64,000 nt of DNA from an uncultured Chlorobiaceae bacterium (GCA_903920215.1 CAIXLG010000018.1:1-64000); one strand, 5' to 3'; counted from the first letter of the stretch, positions 19,143 to 29,405 are shown. Numbers and translations: made by a program. The notes: generated from the letters alone by a model not told the origin.

Positions 19143-20099
19143 CTAACTGTCAGTAAAGAAATCTGAGTCCATTTTCTTTAGCTCGTAAACTGCCTCATTT
19201 GAAACGCCAACACCATACTCAATCATGAGTCCAGCCAACTGTTTACCCTCAATCAAAATGATCTTGCTATCAATATTGGTCACAAATTCTCTTGCTCCAG
19301 CAGAAAAGTCTGATGTTGTAATAAAAATACCCTTTCTAGCTCGTTTTCCCTGCAAAGCACCGGCAAATTTTTGAATCTCTGGCCGTGAGATAGTCCCATC
19401 CCATTTTTTCGCCTGTATATATATACTGTCTAGTCCAAGTCGATCTTCGTTAATAATTCCGTCAATACCCTCATCCCCACTACGTCCAATAGCTTTTCCA
19501 GCATCTTTGAGTGAGCCACCATAGCCCATTTTTACCAGTACTTCAACGACGACCTTCTCGAAAAAAGCTGGTGAAACTGTTTTCAATTGAGAAAGCAACT
19601 CACATGACAGATTTTCCCGGAGAAGTTCATAGGCTTGTTCAATTTGTTCTTCAGGTGTTTGAACTTCTTCTTCCTTTATGGGAAGTGAATCTTTTGGCTT
19701 TTCTCTTGCTTCCTGATACTCTGGATACTGGCGCAAAAAGTTGAGATTTATACCAGTCAAATTTTGCGATAGCACCTCCTTCCCGCGGGTAGTGATGTGG
19801 AATACTCCTCGCCTGGTATTCTCCAGAAGTCCAGCCATTTTCATATGAGCCCGAGCCCACGCAACCCGGTTATCAAACACGCGCTGCTGTCCGCTTGGAA
19901 GCAACTGCTTTAGCTCATCCTCAGTAAGGTTAAAATCCTTTGCCAGAGCCTCAAGTGCCTCTCTATTGGTATGCTCTTTACCATCACCGCAGAACCTGAG
20001 CAATGGCAACATCACGCTTTGAAAATCGGGGATTGGCATAACCTTTTGGAATATGAAGTAGGTTAAAAGTTTTGGAAACAGCTCATGGGTATACAACAT
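19143..20099 (-). CDS. mrr: Mrr-family restriction endonuclease
   Basis: Mrr_cat motif 'GDEGIDGIINEDRLGLDSIYIQAKKW', 'FAGALQGKRARKGIFITTSDFS'; N-terminal winged-helix 'PLLRFCGDGKEHTNREALEALA'. Confidence 0.9.
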   Translation of the reverse strand: MLYTHELFPKLLTYFIFQKVMPIPDFQSVMLPLLRFCGDGKEHTNREALEALAKDFNLTEDELKQLLPSGQQRVFDNRVAWARAHMKMAGLLENTRRGVFHITTRGKEVLSQNLTGINLNFLRQYPEYQEAREKPKDSLPIKEEEVQTPEEQIEQAYELLRENLSCELLSQLKTVSPAFFEKVVVEVLVKMGYGGSLKDAGKAIGRSGDEGIDGIINEDRLGLDSIYIQAKKWDGTISRPEIQKFAGALQGKRARKGIFITTSDFSAGAREFVTNIDSKIILIEGKQLAGLMIEYGVGVSNEAVYELKKMDSDFFTDS

Positions 20100-20213
20100 T
20101 TGTTAGGATTATTCCTAGGAATGTCGAGCCAAGAAGCGTTATTATTATTGTTTAATTTATCACATCTTACAGAAAAAAAGCGAAGTATAAACGAAAAAGA
20201 TAAATCAACTGGT

Positions 20214-20231
20214 CAGACAAAAGTTGTCTGA
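20214..20231. promoter_or_regulatory. Inverted repeat CAGACAA-aaag-TTGTCTG upstream of umuD
   Basis: Perfect 7-bp arms, 4-nt spacer. Confidence 0.4.
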
Positions 20232-20269
20232 GGTAGTATAAAACTCTTAGTGTCGCGATTTTTATTTGC

Positions 20270-20284
20270 ATGCTTAAAGCATGT
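20270..20284. promoter_or_regulatory. Inverted repeat CATGCTT-a-AAGCATG upstream of umuD
   Basis: Perfect 7-bp arms. Confidence 0.35.
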
Positions 20285-20326
20285 GTCGTTATGAACGCTT
20301 ATCTCAAATAATAGCATCTGCTCTCA

Positions 20327-20779
20327 ATGAGAATCTCCAGTATACATTCCGCCCCCGCGCTGCACGTTTTCACCCCGGCCTACTCAACCGCACTCGCCCT
20401 GCTGCTTGCCGCTTCGCCAATCTCCGCTGGCTATCCATCGTCTGCCGAAGAGTTCGAGGGCCTGAAGATCGACCTTAATGAAGAGCTGATTAAACACCCT
20501 GAAGCCACCTTCTACGCCAGAGTAAAAGGCCATTCAATGAAAGACGCCGGTATTCAGGATGGCGACCTGCTTGTTATCGACAAAGCACAAGAGCCGAAAG
20601 ATGGCTGCGTTGCTGTCTGTGCGATTGACGGCGAGTTTACGCTGAAGAGCCTTGCAGTGGATAAAGACGGCATTTATCTCATGCCTGCCAATGAAGAATT
20701 CAAGCCGATCAAGATTACCGAGGTAAATGATTTTCTGGTGTGGGGCGTTGTTGCCTATGTTGTGCACAAGGTGAGATAG
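20327..20779 (+). CDS. umuD: UmuD/LexA-like S24 peptidase (SOS mutagenesis)
   Basis: 'FYARVKGHSMKDAGIQDGDLLVIDKAQEPKDGCVAVCAIDGEFTLKSL' with S24 GHSM and K motifs. Confidence 0.9.
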   Translation: MRISSIHSAPALHVFTPAYSTALALLLAASPISAGYPSSAEEFEGLKIDLNEELIKHPEATFYARVKGHSMKDAGIQDGDLLVIDKAQEPKDGCVAVCAIDGEFTLKSLAVDKDGIYLMPANEEFKPIKITEVNDFLVWGVVAYVVHKVR

Positions 20780-20788
20780 CATCGGCTA

Positions 20789-20977
20789 ATGGTCTTTCCA
20801 ATGTTTACTCTTATCAACTGCGGTTATTTCTATGCTTCATGCGAGCGCACCTTCAGATCAGGGCTGCGTCTGTGCCCATTAGTTGTTCTCTCGAACAATG
20901 ACGATTGCATCATTGCCCGGTTGGGAGTTGCCAAAGCGCTTAGCACCCAGATGGGAACACTGGAATTCATAGGATAG
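20789..20977 (+). pseudogene. umuC: Truncated UmuC (N-terminal ~60 aa only)
   Basis: 'MFTLINCGYFYASCERTFRSGLRLCPLVVLSNNDDCIIARLGVAKAL' matches the Y-family polymerase N-terminus, then stops. Confidence 0.85.
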
Positions 20978-21054
20978 AATATTGTTCGCTTTCTAAGGTC
21001 GTTTAGTGTGTTTCCGTATTATTTCAGTTGCGTATCAATTATAGAGATAACATC

Positions 21055-21831
21055 TTATTGACTATTCTGTGGGCTTAAATTTCCAATTGTTTCGACTTTA
21101 AATTTTCCAGTATTTGGATCTATCGGTACAATGTTAAAAGATGATTTAACAACTTTTAAACGCCGGTCAATGTCGGCTGTAATAAAATAAGTGTGATATG
21201 TTTTCAAAACCACGGTTTCAGGCCTGTTCGAGATTACGATAAAGTCAGTTTTAAACCGTGCATTAAATCCGCCGGACATGTATGCTATGAGAGATAGTGT
21301 ATAACCAACGAAAAAAATAGTAAATATATTTCTGCCGGTTTTCAGGACAACAATATCAAGTACTCTTTCACGCTGGAAATCAATTTCACGATGAGCCTTT
21401 AGTTTGTTGATATAACCGATCTTATTTCGTTGGGTTACAAGCGGAATAACCAATTCAAAGATAAAAAAAGGGACAAACACTAATGCGGCTATTATTAAAT
21501 AATTCTGAAGAGAAATATGTTTTACGATAGAAAAGCCTGAGATAAATACAATACCAATGCAAAATTGGCGGAAAACATATTTAAGTGGGTTCGGTAAAGG
21601 TTTATAAAAAGGTGAGAGGATGTTATCTAGTATAAAGTGCCCGGCTAAGATACTGCCACTAATACCAAAAAGCGCTGTAAGTGTCTCGACTATACCAACT
21701 TCGATAAATGAAGGCGGGATATTATAAAACTCGCAATACCCCTTTTCATATAGGAACGCGATCCAATATCCAAAAGCAGGAATGGCAGCAATTAATAAAC
21801 CATCAGTAATTGCGGAGTTCTTCTTTTCCAT
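21055..21831 (-). CDS. Hypothetical multi-TM membrane protein
   Basis: 258 aa with about four hydrophobic segments; AT-rich relative to neighbours. Confidence 0.55.
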   Translation of the reverse strand: MEKKNSAITDGLLIAAIPAFGYWIAFLYEKGYCEFYNIPPSFIEVGIVETLTALFGISGSILAGHFILDNILSPFYKPLPNPLKYVFRQFCIGIVFISGFSIVKHISLQNYLIIAALVFVPFFIFELVIPLVTQRNKIGYINKLKAHREIDFQRERVLDIVVLKTGRNIFTIFFVGYTLSLIAYMSGGFNARFKTDFIVISNRPETVVLKTYHTYFITADIDRRLKVVKSSFNIVPIDPNTGKFKVETIGNLSPQNSQ

Positions 21832-21978
21832 AAATTATGCGGTGAGCTATTTTTTTTCGCAGGTTTGCAAGTTCTCTTTTTTTAATGTTTGTGTTTTAGA
21901 TTCCATGCTAAATCAACCGTCTCGTATATACCATAGTAGCATTTATGACGGTGGAAGGGATAATTAATATCAATCATC

Positions 21979-24033
21979 TCATCCCATCCCCACCATCTCC
22001 AGCGCAAACTCATACTCCTTCCCAAACGGCAGCTGCAGCTGCTCCAAATATTCCGGAAACGCCTTCGCCCAGCTCACATAATAATAAGCCAGCACCTGAT
22101 AGCCGCTGAAGCTTTTGCCCGGTATGAGCGGCACGCTGTAGCCCTCTTTCTCCGGGCTGATGCCTTCGCCGCACAGCAAGCCAATCTGCATTGCAATCGC
22201 ATGAATCTCTGGATCGCTTAGCTGCTTGAAGTAGTGCAGCGCTTCAACCATAAACCGTGTCACTGCCATATTGATATCTTTGCCCTCGTGTGCCTGGGTG
22301 AAAGCCTGCATTTCCATGTCTGCAAGAATTTCTGCCGAATTTTCAGCATCACTACCAGGCAAGTCAACCTTGGCATCTGCGCACAGGCGCTCTATCAAGT
22401 CGCGATGCTGCCGGTACCCGGACTCTTCTACCAGAGCAAAATAGTTCTGCAGATAGAGCTGCTTTGCAAAACTCTGCAACAGATCGTATTCATCACCAGG
22501 CGTATGTTTTGTTCGGCACTCATCATATTTGCGATAGAACTTTTCTGCCTGCTCTCTTTCGGTCTTGGTCGGATTGTGTTCGTCTATAAGGTTCACTCCG
22601 TAACGCTTCATGAAGTGAAGGGCATTGACAAGATTGAAGGTCTTTGATTTCGAAAGGATTCCGGGTGGCGCAATGGTCAGGATGTTTTCGTCAGTCGTCG
22701 CATGTATTCCTTCCTGTATGAGGCCCAGCATCGAAACGAATTGGTACGGCATGAGGTCAGGATAGTTCACGAACAGATAATCCTCAATAAAAAGATCAAT
22801 CGGAGTGTTGAAAATCTGCCCGTTCAGTCCTTCAAACAAAGAAGTGTAATACTGCTTGATAGCCCCATCTTCGTACCCCTTTTTTCTCAGCTTTTTCGAG
22901 TCCCTGTCAAGAGCGAGCAGAAACTTTTGCTTGTTGTTATCGTAGCTCACAAAGAGCTTGTTCTTGCCTGCAACCCGCGCCTGAGCAGCAAAGAGCAGGT
23001 GCGTAAGCTCATGCATGATCAGATGATGAACCGCCGGGTACTGGGGGTTGTATTTGACCAGGTGATATCTTCGGTCGTAATTTTCGGCAAACTCGATCTT
23101 GGCTGCCGTCTTTAATGAAGCATCTTCTTCGATGACAATTTTCTTGCCGAACTCATCTTCAAGCCAGGCAGCAAACCCATTGACAATATCTCCGCCAACC
23201 TCTACATCAATAATCGCATTTGCTGCCCTCATGGCACTCTCCAGCGATTGCTTATAGAGCAAATCTTTCCGGGGATTCTTGAACAGCGCAACCACCGCCA
23301 TTTCAAAAGCCTGCTTGTCATTATGCTCTGCTTCTGCAAGCTTGGCATAAGCGTAGTACATATTCGGATAACCGGGATTGATCTCAAAGGCCTTGTCAAG
23401 GTATTGCCGAGCCGCCTCAGGTCTGCTGTTCGGTATAAGGTTTAGGGCAATAATAGTCAGTGATGCATAATCATCCGGCTTGTACTGCACTGCGCTGTCA
23501 TAGTATTTCAAGGCAGCATCAATGTCGTTCTGGTAGCGGGCCAGTATGTTGCCGGTCATGATAAGAGCCCAATGGTTCTTCGGATCCCAGCGCAAGGCAT
23601 CGATAAGGCTATTGATAGCTTCATCCTGCTCGCCCTCTTCAGAGAGAATTTGCCCAAGCACCCGATGGTACTCTGAAATCTGCGGTGCTTCCTTGATAAG
23701 CTGCGTAATCTGCTCTTTGGCTTCTTCATATCGGCGGTCATCGCAGAGGTCAAGCACTTTGCGGTAGCGGCTGTTGTGCTGCTCAATCAGCTCGCCTTCA
23801 ATGGTGATATCAACAATGCCATGAATAATGGTAATTGCAGGCTTGTATGGCCCTACCGTGTAAAACTTCTCGATCTCCTCTTTCAGCACCTCAATATTGT
23901 TACCGGCATCTTTTGCCTTTGGGAACAGCTCAAACAAAAAGTCGTTTATGGAATGGATAATGTGCATACAGCATGTTTTACAAGTCAGGAAGCCGGCTAG
24001 TTGCTTAAGATAGTTAACCTCAAACACCTGCAC
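21979..24033 (-). CDS. TPR protein with HExxH metallopeptidase motif
   Basis: TPR region 'AINSLIDALRWDPKNHWALIMTGNILARYQNDIDAALKYYDSAVQYKPDDY' and 'VHHLIMHELTHLLFAAQ' (HELTH zinc motif). Confidence 0.75.
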   Translation of the reverse strand: MQVFEVNYLKQLAGFLTCKTCCMHIIHSINDFLFELFPKAKDAGNNIEVLKEEIEKFYTVGPYKPAITIIHGIVDITIEGELIEQHNSRYRKVLDLCDDRRYEEAKEQITQLIKEAPQISEYHRVLGQILSEEGEQDEAINSLIDALRWDPKNHWALIMTGNILARYQNDIDAALKYYDSAVQYKPDDYASLTIIALNLIPNSRPEAARQYLDKAFEINPGYPNMYYAYAKLAEAEHNDKQAFEMAVVALFKNPRKDLLYKQSLESAMRAANAIIDVEVGGDIVNGFAAWLEDEFGKKIVIEEDASLKTAAKIEFAENYDRRYHLVKYNPQYPAVHHLIMHELTHLLFAAQARVAGKNKLFVSYDNNKQKFLLALDRDSKKLRKKGYEDGAIKQYYTSLFEGLNGQIFNTPIDLFIEDYLFVNYPDLMPYQFVSMLGLIQEGIHATTDENILTIAPPGILSKSKTFNLVNALHFMKRYGVNLIDEHNPTKTEREQAEKFYRKYDECRTKHTPGDEYDLLQSFAKQLYLQNYFALVEESGYRQHRDLIERLCADAKVDLPGSDAENSAEILADMEMQAFTQAHEGKDINMAVTRFMVEALHYFKQLSDPEIHAIAMQIGLLCGEGISPEKEGYSVPLIPGKSFSGYQVLAYYYVSWAKAFPEYLEQLQLPFGKEYEFALEMVGMG

Positions 24034-24076
24034 AATCTTTCGGGCATTCTATCACCGTATGTATGGTAGCTCCGCT

Positions 24077-24562
24077 TTATTGAGCTTGTTTATTTCGTTC
24101 CAAACAATGTAGTCCTCTTTTTTCAGCGCGCCAGTAAACACAATCAGGTGGGTATGACGGGCATATTTCTAGATATTCACCTGACACTTTTGAAATGATG
24201 AGGGGATGTCCTGCACTCTTTTGCAGGCATTCCTCAGCCTCTTCAATTGAGGCTATCCGTGCATGTCCGGACGCAACCATTTCCATTGCAAGTTCATTGA
24301 GAAAAACTGATTCGGTATAGACAGATTCCGGATGAAGAACTCTGCAAACTCGTTCCCCTATTGCTATAGATTTTGCTTTTCGGATGTATTCTCCTGCCTG
24401 GTTTAATGACAGAATGAGAGGTTCAAATTCGTTGATGTTTTTGTGCAGGCGCTTACCTTTTTCATCCTGAGTTAGCGGTCCCTCAGTGGAGTCAAAATAG
24501 TGAAGTGCTTTCCTTATGCTTTCGAGAATAAAGCCTCCTGTATAATCCGCAATGGTTCCCAT
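24077..24562 (-). CDS. Hypothetical protein
   Basis: 161-aa ORF, co-directional with upstream/downstream genes. Confidence 0.45.
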   Translation of the reverse strand: MGTIADYTGGFILESIRKALHYFDSTEGPLTQDEKGKRLHKNINEFEPLILSLNQAGEYIRKAKSIAIGERVCRVLHPESVYTESVFLNELAMEMVASGHARIASIEEAEECLQKSAGHPLIISKVSGEYLEICPSYPPDCVYWRAEKRGLHCLERNKQAQ

Positions 24563-24645
24563 AATGTATCGGGTGGGTTGCTGTTATATTTTTTGTAATA
24601 TTTAATTACGAAAGTTTACCCCGTAACGGCAAACCATTTCACTCC

Positions 24646-25380
24646 ATGTGCGGTCGATTCGTCTTCTTTGAGCTCAAGGATTTCATAAGGCAGCTCCACC
24701 AGTACGAACTCCCTTTTGTCGAGGCAGAGGAGATAGACTTTTCAGCAAACTACAACATTGCCCCCGATACTGATATTGTGGTTCTCCTGGGAGACCAGAG
24801 CAAGTTTACGCTCACGCTGGCACACTGGGGAGTTATCCCGAACTGGGCAAAGGCAATGCCGAAAGTCCGGCCAATCAATGCACGCGCAGAAACCCTTGCC
24901 ATAAAGCCATACTTTCGCCACATGCTGCACCGGACGCACTGCATAATCCCTGCAAGCGGATTCTATGAATGGAAGCAAACGGCACAGAGCAAAAAGCAGC
25001 CTTACTACATTCACAGGGCTGACGGGAAACCCATGGCATTCGCAGGATTGTGGGACATCTGGAAAGAGGACGCCAGTGCAGCACCAGTTGTTTCTTGCAC
25101 CATCATTACCACTGATGCCAACAGCGAAATGAAATTCGTTCATGATCGTATGCCGGTTATCCTTGAGCCGGAACACTGGAAAGAGTGGCTCGATGCCGGC
25201 TTGCCCGGAGCGGGGGAGCTGCTGCTGCCATCAAAAGACGGTGCACTTGTTCTCTATCCGGTATCAACGAAAGTCAACAACCCAAAGAACAGCCAGCACG
25301 ACTGCATTGATCCTTTCAACGAAAGCAATGAGACGGGAGAGCTGTTCAGTGATATAGTTGCTTCAGCCGATTCGCCGTAA
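24646..25380 (+). CDS. SRAP/YedK (HMCES-like) abasic-site-processing protein
   Basis: MCGRFV N-terminus, 'NYNIAPDTDIVVL', 'HWGVIPNWAK', 'NARAETLAIKPYFRHMLHRTHCIIPASGFYEWK', 'HDRMPVIL'. Confidence 0.95.
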   Translation: MCGRFVFFELKDFIRQLHQYELPFVEAEEIDFSANYNIAPDTDIVVLLGDQSKFTLTLAHWGVIPNWAKAMPKVRPINARAETLAIKPYFRHMLHRTHCIIPASGFYEWKQTAQSKKQPYYIHRADGKPMAFAGLWDIWKEDASAAPVVSCTIITTDANSEMKFVHDRMPVILEPEHWKEWLDAGLPGAGELLLPSKDGALVLYPVSTKVNNPKNSQHDCIDPFNESNETGELFSDIVASADSP

Positions 25381-25409
25381 AAAGGCCCGTTTTAGAGTGC
25401 TGTTATTTG

Positions 25410-26288
25410 CTATTGGGGCAACGTGTTGGAGTCTGGCGGTGTCTGTAAATTTTGATGTTTCAATTTTTGTTTTTCAAGCCAAATATTGCGCTTTAGAGTT
25501 TCTTCTTCCCGATCTTGTGCACTGTAAATATCTACTCCAACTCGTTCTTTTGAATTTCCAACCACTTGTTGTATGTGTTCACGTATTTGCTTGATCTCTT
25601 TTGCTATGTTATGGATTGGGTCTCCGTCTCCTAACTCCGTGATACCTTCATACTGCGCAAAATCAATGGTTAATTCATTGGTGTAACGATTACCCTCAAC
25701 ATCTTCAAATTTGACGACAATATTTAGATATGGTTTGAAAACATCGCCAGCCAATTCCGTGTTAAGTTCAATAAAACTGAAAACATAACTTGTAATAACT
25801 TGACCGATTCCCATGGATTCTATGCCGACTCTAAACATCGCTAGTTTGCGGAATTTATCAATTAAAACATCTTTTTGGGGTTCTACAGGAGTTCCATTTC
25901 TATCAAAGAATTCAAATGTTAATTTTCTTGCAATTCCTTTACCATAGTTACTGACTTTAACATTGAAAAAGTTCATGCCGACCGGGCTGCCTTCTATTTG
26001 TATACCAATGTTCGGGCGGATATTCTCACGTTTTAGTTCTTCGAGCTGTTGTAACTGAGCCAAACGTAAAGACCATGTTTCCTTAGCTAAAATGATTGTC
26101 AGTAAGGATATCACAACAGTCGCAATAGCTGAAACCCAAGATGAAGCAGTATCACTACCTAACGTTTTATTGCCATGCTCATTATTTATAACGAGATATC
26201 CGATGATTATAAGTATTGGTATAGTTGCTAACATTGTTGTGATTAATCCAGGGATTCCACTTTTCTTTTTTTCTCCTAATTCTGCCAT
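25410..26288 (-). CDS. Hypothetical membrane-anchored protein
   Basis: 292 aa with two N-terminal TM segments. Confidence 0.5.
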   Translation of the reverse strand: MAELGEKKKSGIPGLITTMLATIPILIIIGYLVINNEHGNKTLGSDTASSWVSAIATVVISLLTIILAKETWSLRLAQLQQLEELKRENIRPNIGIQIEGSPVGMNFFNVKVSNYGKGIARKLTFEFFDRNGTPVEPQKDVLIDKFRKLAMFRVGIESMGIGQVITSYVFSFIELNTELAGDVFKPYLNIVVKFEDVEGNRYTNELTIDFAQYEGITELGDGDPIHNIAKEIKQIREHIQQVVGNSKERVGVDIYSAQDREEETLKRNIWLEKQKLKHQNLQTPPDSNTLPQ

Positions 26289-26349
26289 TGATTTTAAATT
26301 TTATGTTAACATGGTGCTTGATCGGAAAGAATTGATTATCAAGCAATAG

Positions 26350-26438
26350 CAAGTTTACTAAGATAAGTCTTGATAGCATCATGGAGGCCAATACCAAGCT
26401 TTTTGTGCATCCTGTAGCGTATACTTTCCATTCCCCTT
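26350..26438 (-). repeat. Copy of the 3' end of the LuxR-family gene (luxR')
   Basis: About 90 nt near-identical to 29450-29540, same orientation. Confidence 0.85.
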
Positions 26439-26497
26439 AAAATTGAAAGAAAATTCTTCAAGTTGTATTAACGACCTCGACTTAACGCGGGCAATGG

Positions 26498-29239
26498 TTA
26501 ATGTCGTTCAATAGGGATGGTATATGTGCACACATATTCGCCACTGCGTTTGTAGTTGGTGCAACCCCAGAATTTACCATATGGCCCGCTACGCTCCACC
26601 ATCACACCGCCACAATTTAGGCAGATTGGTATCGATGCTCCACAAACCGGGTTGACACAGATACGAAATCGTCCATTACTTTTCATGAGACCGCCGCATT
26701 GCGGGCAGGGCTTTTCCATATGCTTACAGTATGGAAAGCAACTACAGCCCACGAACACGCCATATGGGCCTGATTTTGGTAATAGGGCACCACGACCACA
26801 GTCAGGGCATACGACGTGCGGGATATCCACACACATAAGTCCCTCTGCGATCTCGTCTTTACAAATAGGATAACCCGAGTCAATATCAAGCAACTCTTGC
26901 ACGAAGGATGAAGCTTCCGTTGGGTTGTATATCAAGTAGACGCGGTGACGTGCACGAGTAAGTGCAACATAGAAGAGTCGACGCTCCTCAGCCTGCGGAT
27001 AAGGTTCTTGTATAGGAAGAAGCCATTTTAAAATAGGATCTGTTGGCTTTTCACTTGGAAAGCCATTTTTGCCTTGTCCAAGGCCGAGAATCACAACAAA
27101 GTCTGCCTCTTTCCCCTTAGCAGAGTGCACGGTCATAAATTCAATGCTCAGAGAAGGGAATTGGGACTTCAATTGACGTTTAGCTACGGATTGAAGCCAC
27201 TCTTTAATGGTGAAGTTGTACCTTCCCAGTACCAGGACATTAGACCCTTCTGTCGAGTTGTTACATCTTCTATTGACGATTGCATCGAGGGCAATGCGGA
27301 GACCGTCTTCATCCCGAACAGCACGAATCATTGACAATGCAGGCTGATCAACATAAACCTTTGACTCAATAGACTTGGTAATCTGTGCAGGATTTTTCAA
27401 GACAAATTCGGATGAAACTTTGCCAATCATGTTGTTGAACCTGAAAGTCTGTTCGAGGGATGTGGTTGCGGTTGCTCCGAAGTAGCTTGAAAATTCTCGA
27501 GTGTAAGTAATGTCGCTGCCAGTGAACCTGTAGATCGACTGCCAATCATCACCAACAGCAAAGAGCCCCGATTCTATGCGTTGCTGGCACAAAGCTTTGA
27601 GCAGTCGCGCCCTTGATTTATTTATGTCCTGAAACTCGTCTACCAATATCTGTATGTAGGGTGATTGAAAAGCTCCTGCCTCGACATAGTCGGACGCCTT
27701 TCGAATCATGTCAGCGAAATCGATTTGGCCGGAGTCTGAAAGCTCAGTCTGATAAGCATCAAGAATTGGTGCGAAAAGAGATAATAATAAACAGAGTCGT
27801 GATGAATCGATATCGGATTTTGCCTTTTTGTTTAGTTCAGACAACGAATAATCGGACTCCTTGAAGAGTGTTAAGAAATCAGATAGAAGAATTGCAAACT
27901 CATTGACTTGTGATGAGGCGAGAAGCTCATCAAGCAACTCCTGACTGGAACGAGGGATCATCTCAACATCATTAGCTTTTAAAGCTTCTGCAAGGCGGGA
28001 TTCTAACAACCCTTCTCGTTTCTGAAACGAATATGTTTCGATGAGTTTAGTCTCGTGAAGTTTGTGGAGATCCCGCTTCCAGTCAATACCACTCAGGTAT
28101 TTTTGTTGGTCAAAATGCGAAGGAGGTTTACCCGACTTATCCAATGCAAAATGCTCAATGTAGACATCATATTCAGGCAAATAAAAGTCTGGCTTGTACT
28201 GCCTATAGTCAGGTCCTGCAGTGTCGACTTTGTAGGATTGCTCGTATATGTAGGCTACGCTATTGGCGTTGAGGAAGTTAGCAATGACAATTTCTTCGAA
28301 GCTTTTGACAACTTCGTTCTTTAACGTTCTCAGTTCATTAATACGCACATATTCATTGTATTCACTAATGGAACTGAAATCGAAGGGGTTCCTGTAAGTA
28401 AATTTTTCACTGCCGCAGTAGCGAATAATCAACTCTCGGTAGTCGGGGTCATCGCAGCACTTCTTTAGCTGCTCATCAATGAACTTAGCAAATACCTGAT
28501 TGTCAATAGCCATGAGATGGATATCAGGACGACGTCCCTCAACAGCCCCGATTATTTCGAGGCCAAGCGCATGGAACGTTTTGACAGTGGGTGAACCCTT
28601 CACCTGTAAGCTTTTGAGACGTGAGTCTTGACGTTCCTGCATCTCTTTGGCCGCTTTTTGCGCGTATGCTAGCATAAGCAACTCATGAGGCTTGGCTCTA
28701 TCTGATGCGACGAGATAGCCGGCTCGTCCAATCATAGTACTTGTTTTTCCTGTGCCGGCTCCAGCAAGTACTAAGTTACAGTCTTCATCAACCACGCACG
28801 AACGACGCTGGGAGTTAGTTAAAGGCTGGCTCTCAATAGAGTCGAAGAATGACCCATATTCAACTAGCTCTGATAAAACAAAATCATCATTAGCAGCTGC
28901 AACCAACTCCTCAGATTTTGCTATGAATGTAACAAGGGCCTGCACCTTTTTAAGTTGCTCTTGAGATGCTGAATAACGCCAGCCAAATATTTTGGTGGAT
29001 TTAACGGCATCTTTTGCGGATATCAAAAGACGAAGTCGCTGTGAGTGCCGGGCATAAGACTTGCGTGACAGTAAGTCTTGTACAGAAGCCGAGACAACAT
29101 CAAGGTGCTTAGCAATTGGAGCAATACGAGGAGACAAGCGCTTAATTGCAGAGTACCAAAGGAAGACGGCACACGTGAGCAATATGAAAATGATGGCTAT
29201 AAGCAACCCCAAGGACAGACCCAGGTTCAGTATATTCAC
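26498..29239 (-). CDS. UvrD/Rep-superfamily DNA helicase (HelD/helicase IV-like) with C-terminal zinc ribbons
   Basis: 'NLVLAGAGTGKTSTMIGRAGYL', 'ILVDEFQDINKSRARLLKAL', 'GDDWQSIYRFTGS', 'TVHSAKGKEADFVVILGL', 'YVALTRARHRVYL'; topoisomerase-type Cys4 ribbons at the C-terminus. Confidence 0.92.
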   Translation of the reverse strand: MNILNLGLSLGLLIAIIFILLTCAVFLWYSAIKRLSPRIAPIAKHLDVVSASVQDLLSRKSYARHSQRLRLLISAKDAVKSTKIFGWRYSASQEQLKKVQALVTFIAKSEELVAAANDDFVLSELVEYGSFFDSIESQPLTNSQRRSCVVDEDCNLVLAGAGTGKTSTMIGRAGYLVASDRAKPHELLMLAYAQKAAKEMQERQDSRLKSLQVKGSPTVKTFHALGLEIIGAVEGRRPDIHLMAIDNQVFAKFIDEQLKKCCDDPDYRELIIRYCGSEKFTYRNPFDFSSISEYNEYVRINELRTLKNEVVKSFEEIVIANFLNANSVAYIYEQSYKVDTAGPDYRQYKPDFYLPEYDVYIEHFALDKSGKPPSHFDQQKYLSGIDWKRDLHKLHETKLIETYSFQKREGLLESRLAEALKANDVEMIPRSSQELLDELLASSQVNEFAILLSDFLTLFKESDYSLSELNKKAKSDIDSSRLCLLLSLFAPILDAYQTELSDSGQIDFADMIRKASDYVEAGAFQSPYIQILVDEFQDINKSRARLLKALCQQRIESGLFAVGDDWQSIYRFTGSDITYTREFSSYFGATATTSLEQTFRFNNMIGKVSSEFVLKNPAQITKSIESKVYVDQPALSMIRAVRDEDGLRIALDAIVNRRCNNSTEGSNVLVLGRYNFTIKEWLQSVAKRQLKSQFPSLSIEFMTVHSAKGKEADFVVILGLGQGKNGFPSEKPTDPILKWLLPIQEPYPQAEERRLFYVALTRARHRVYLIYNPTEASSFVQELLDIDSGYPICKDEIAEGLMCVDIPHVVCPDCGRGALLPKSGPYGVFVGCSCFPYCKHMEKPCPQCGGLMKSNGRFRICVNPVCGASIPICLNCGGVMVERSGPYGKFWGCTNYKRSGEYVCTYTIPIERH

Positions 29240-29286
29240 GAATTTCGTTTTACAGTTAACTTATATTGGAAGTTAAAGTAATCAGC

Positions 29287-29405
29287 CGAAAGACAGTGCA
29301 CTTACTCTCTATCCGGTCTCAACGAAAGTCAACAACCCAAAAAACAGCCAGCACGAATGCATTGATCCTTTCAACGAAAGCAATGAGACGGGAGAGCTGT
29401 TCAGG
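29287..29405 (+). repeat. Copy of the 3' end of the SRAP gene (srap')
   Basis: About 119 nt near-identical to 25232-25350, same orientation. Confidence 0.88.
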
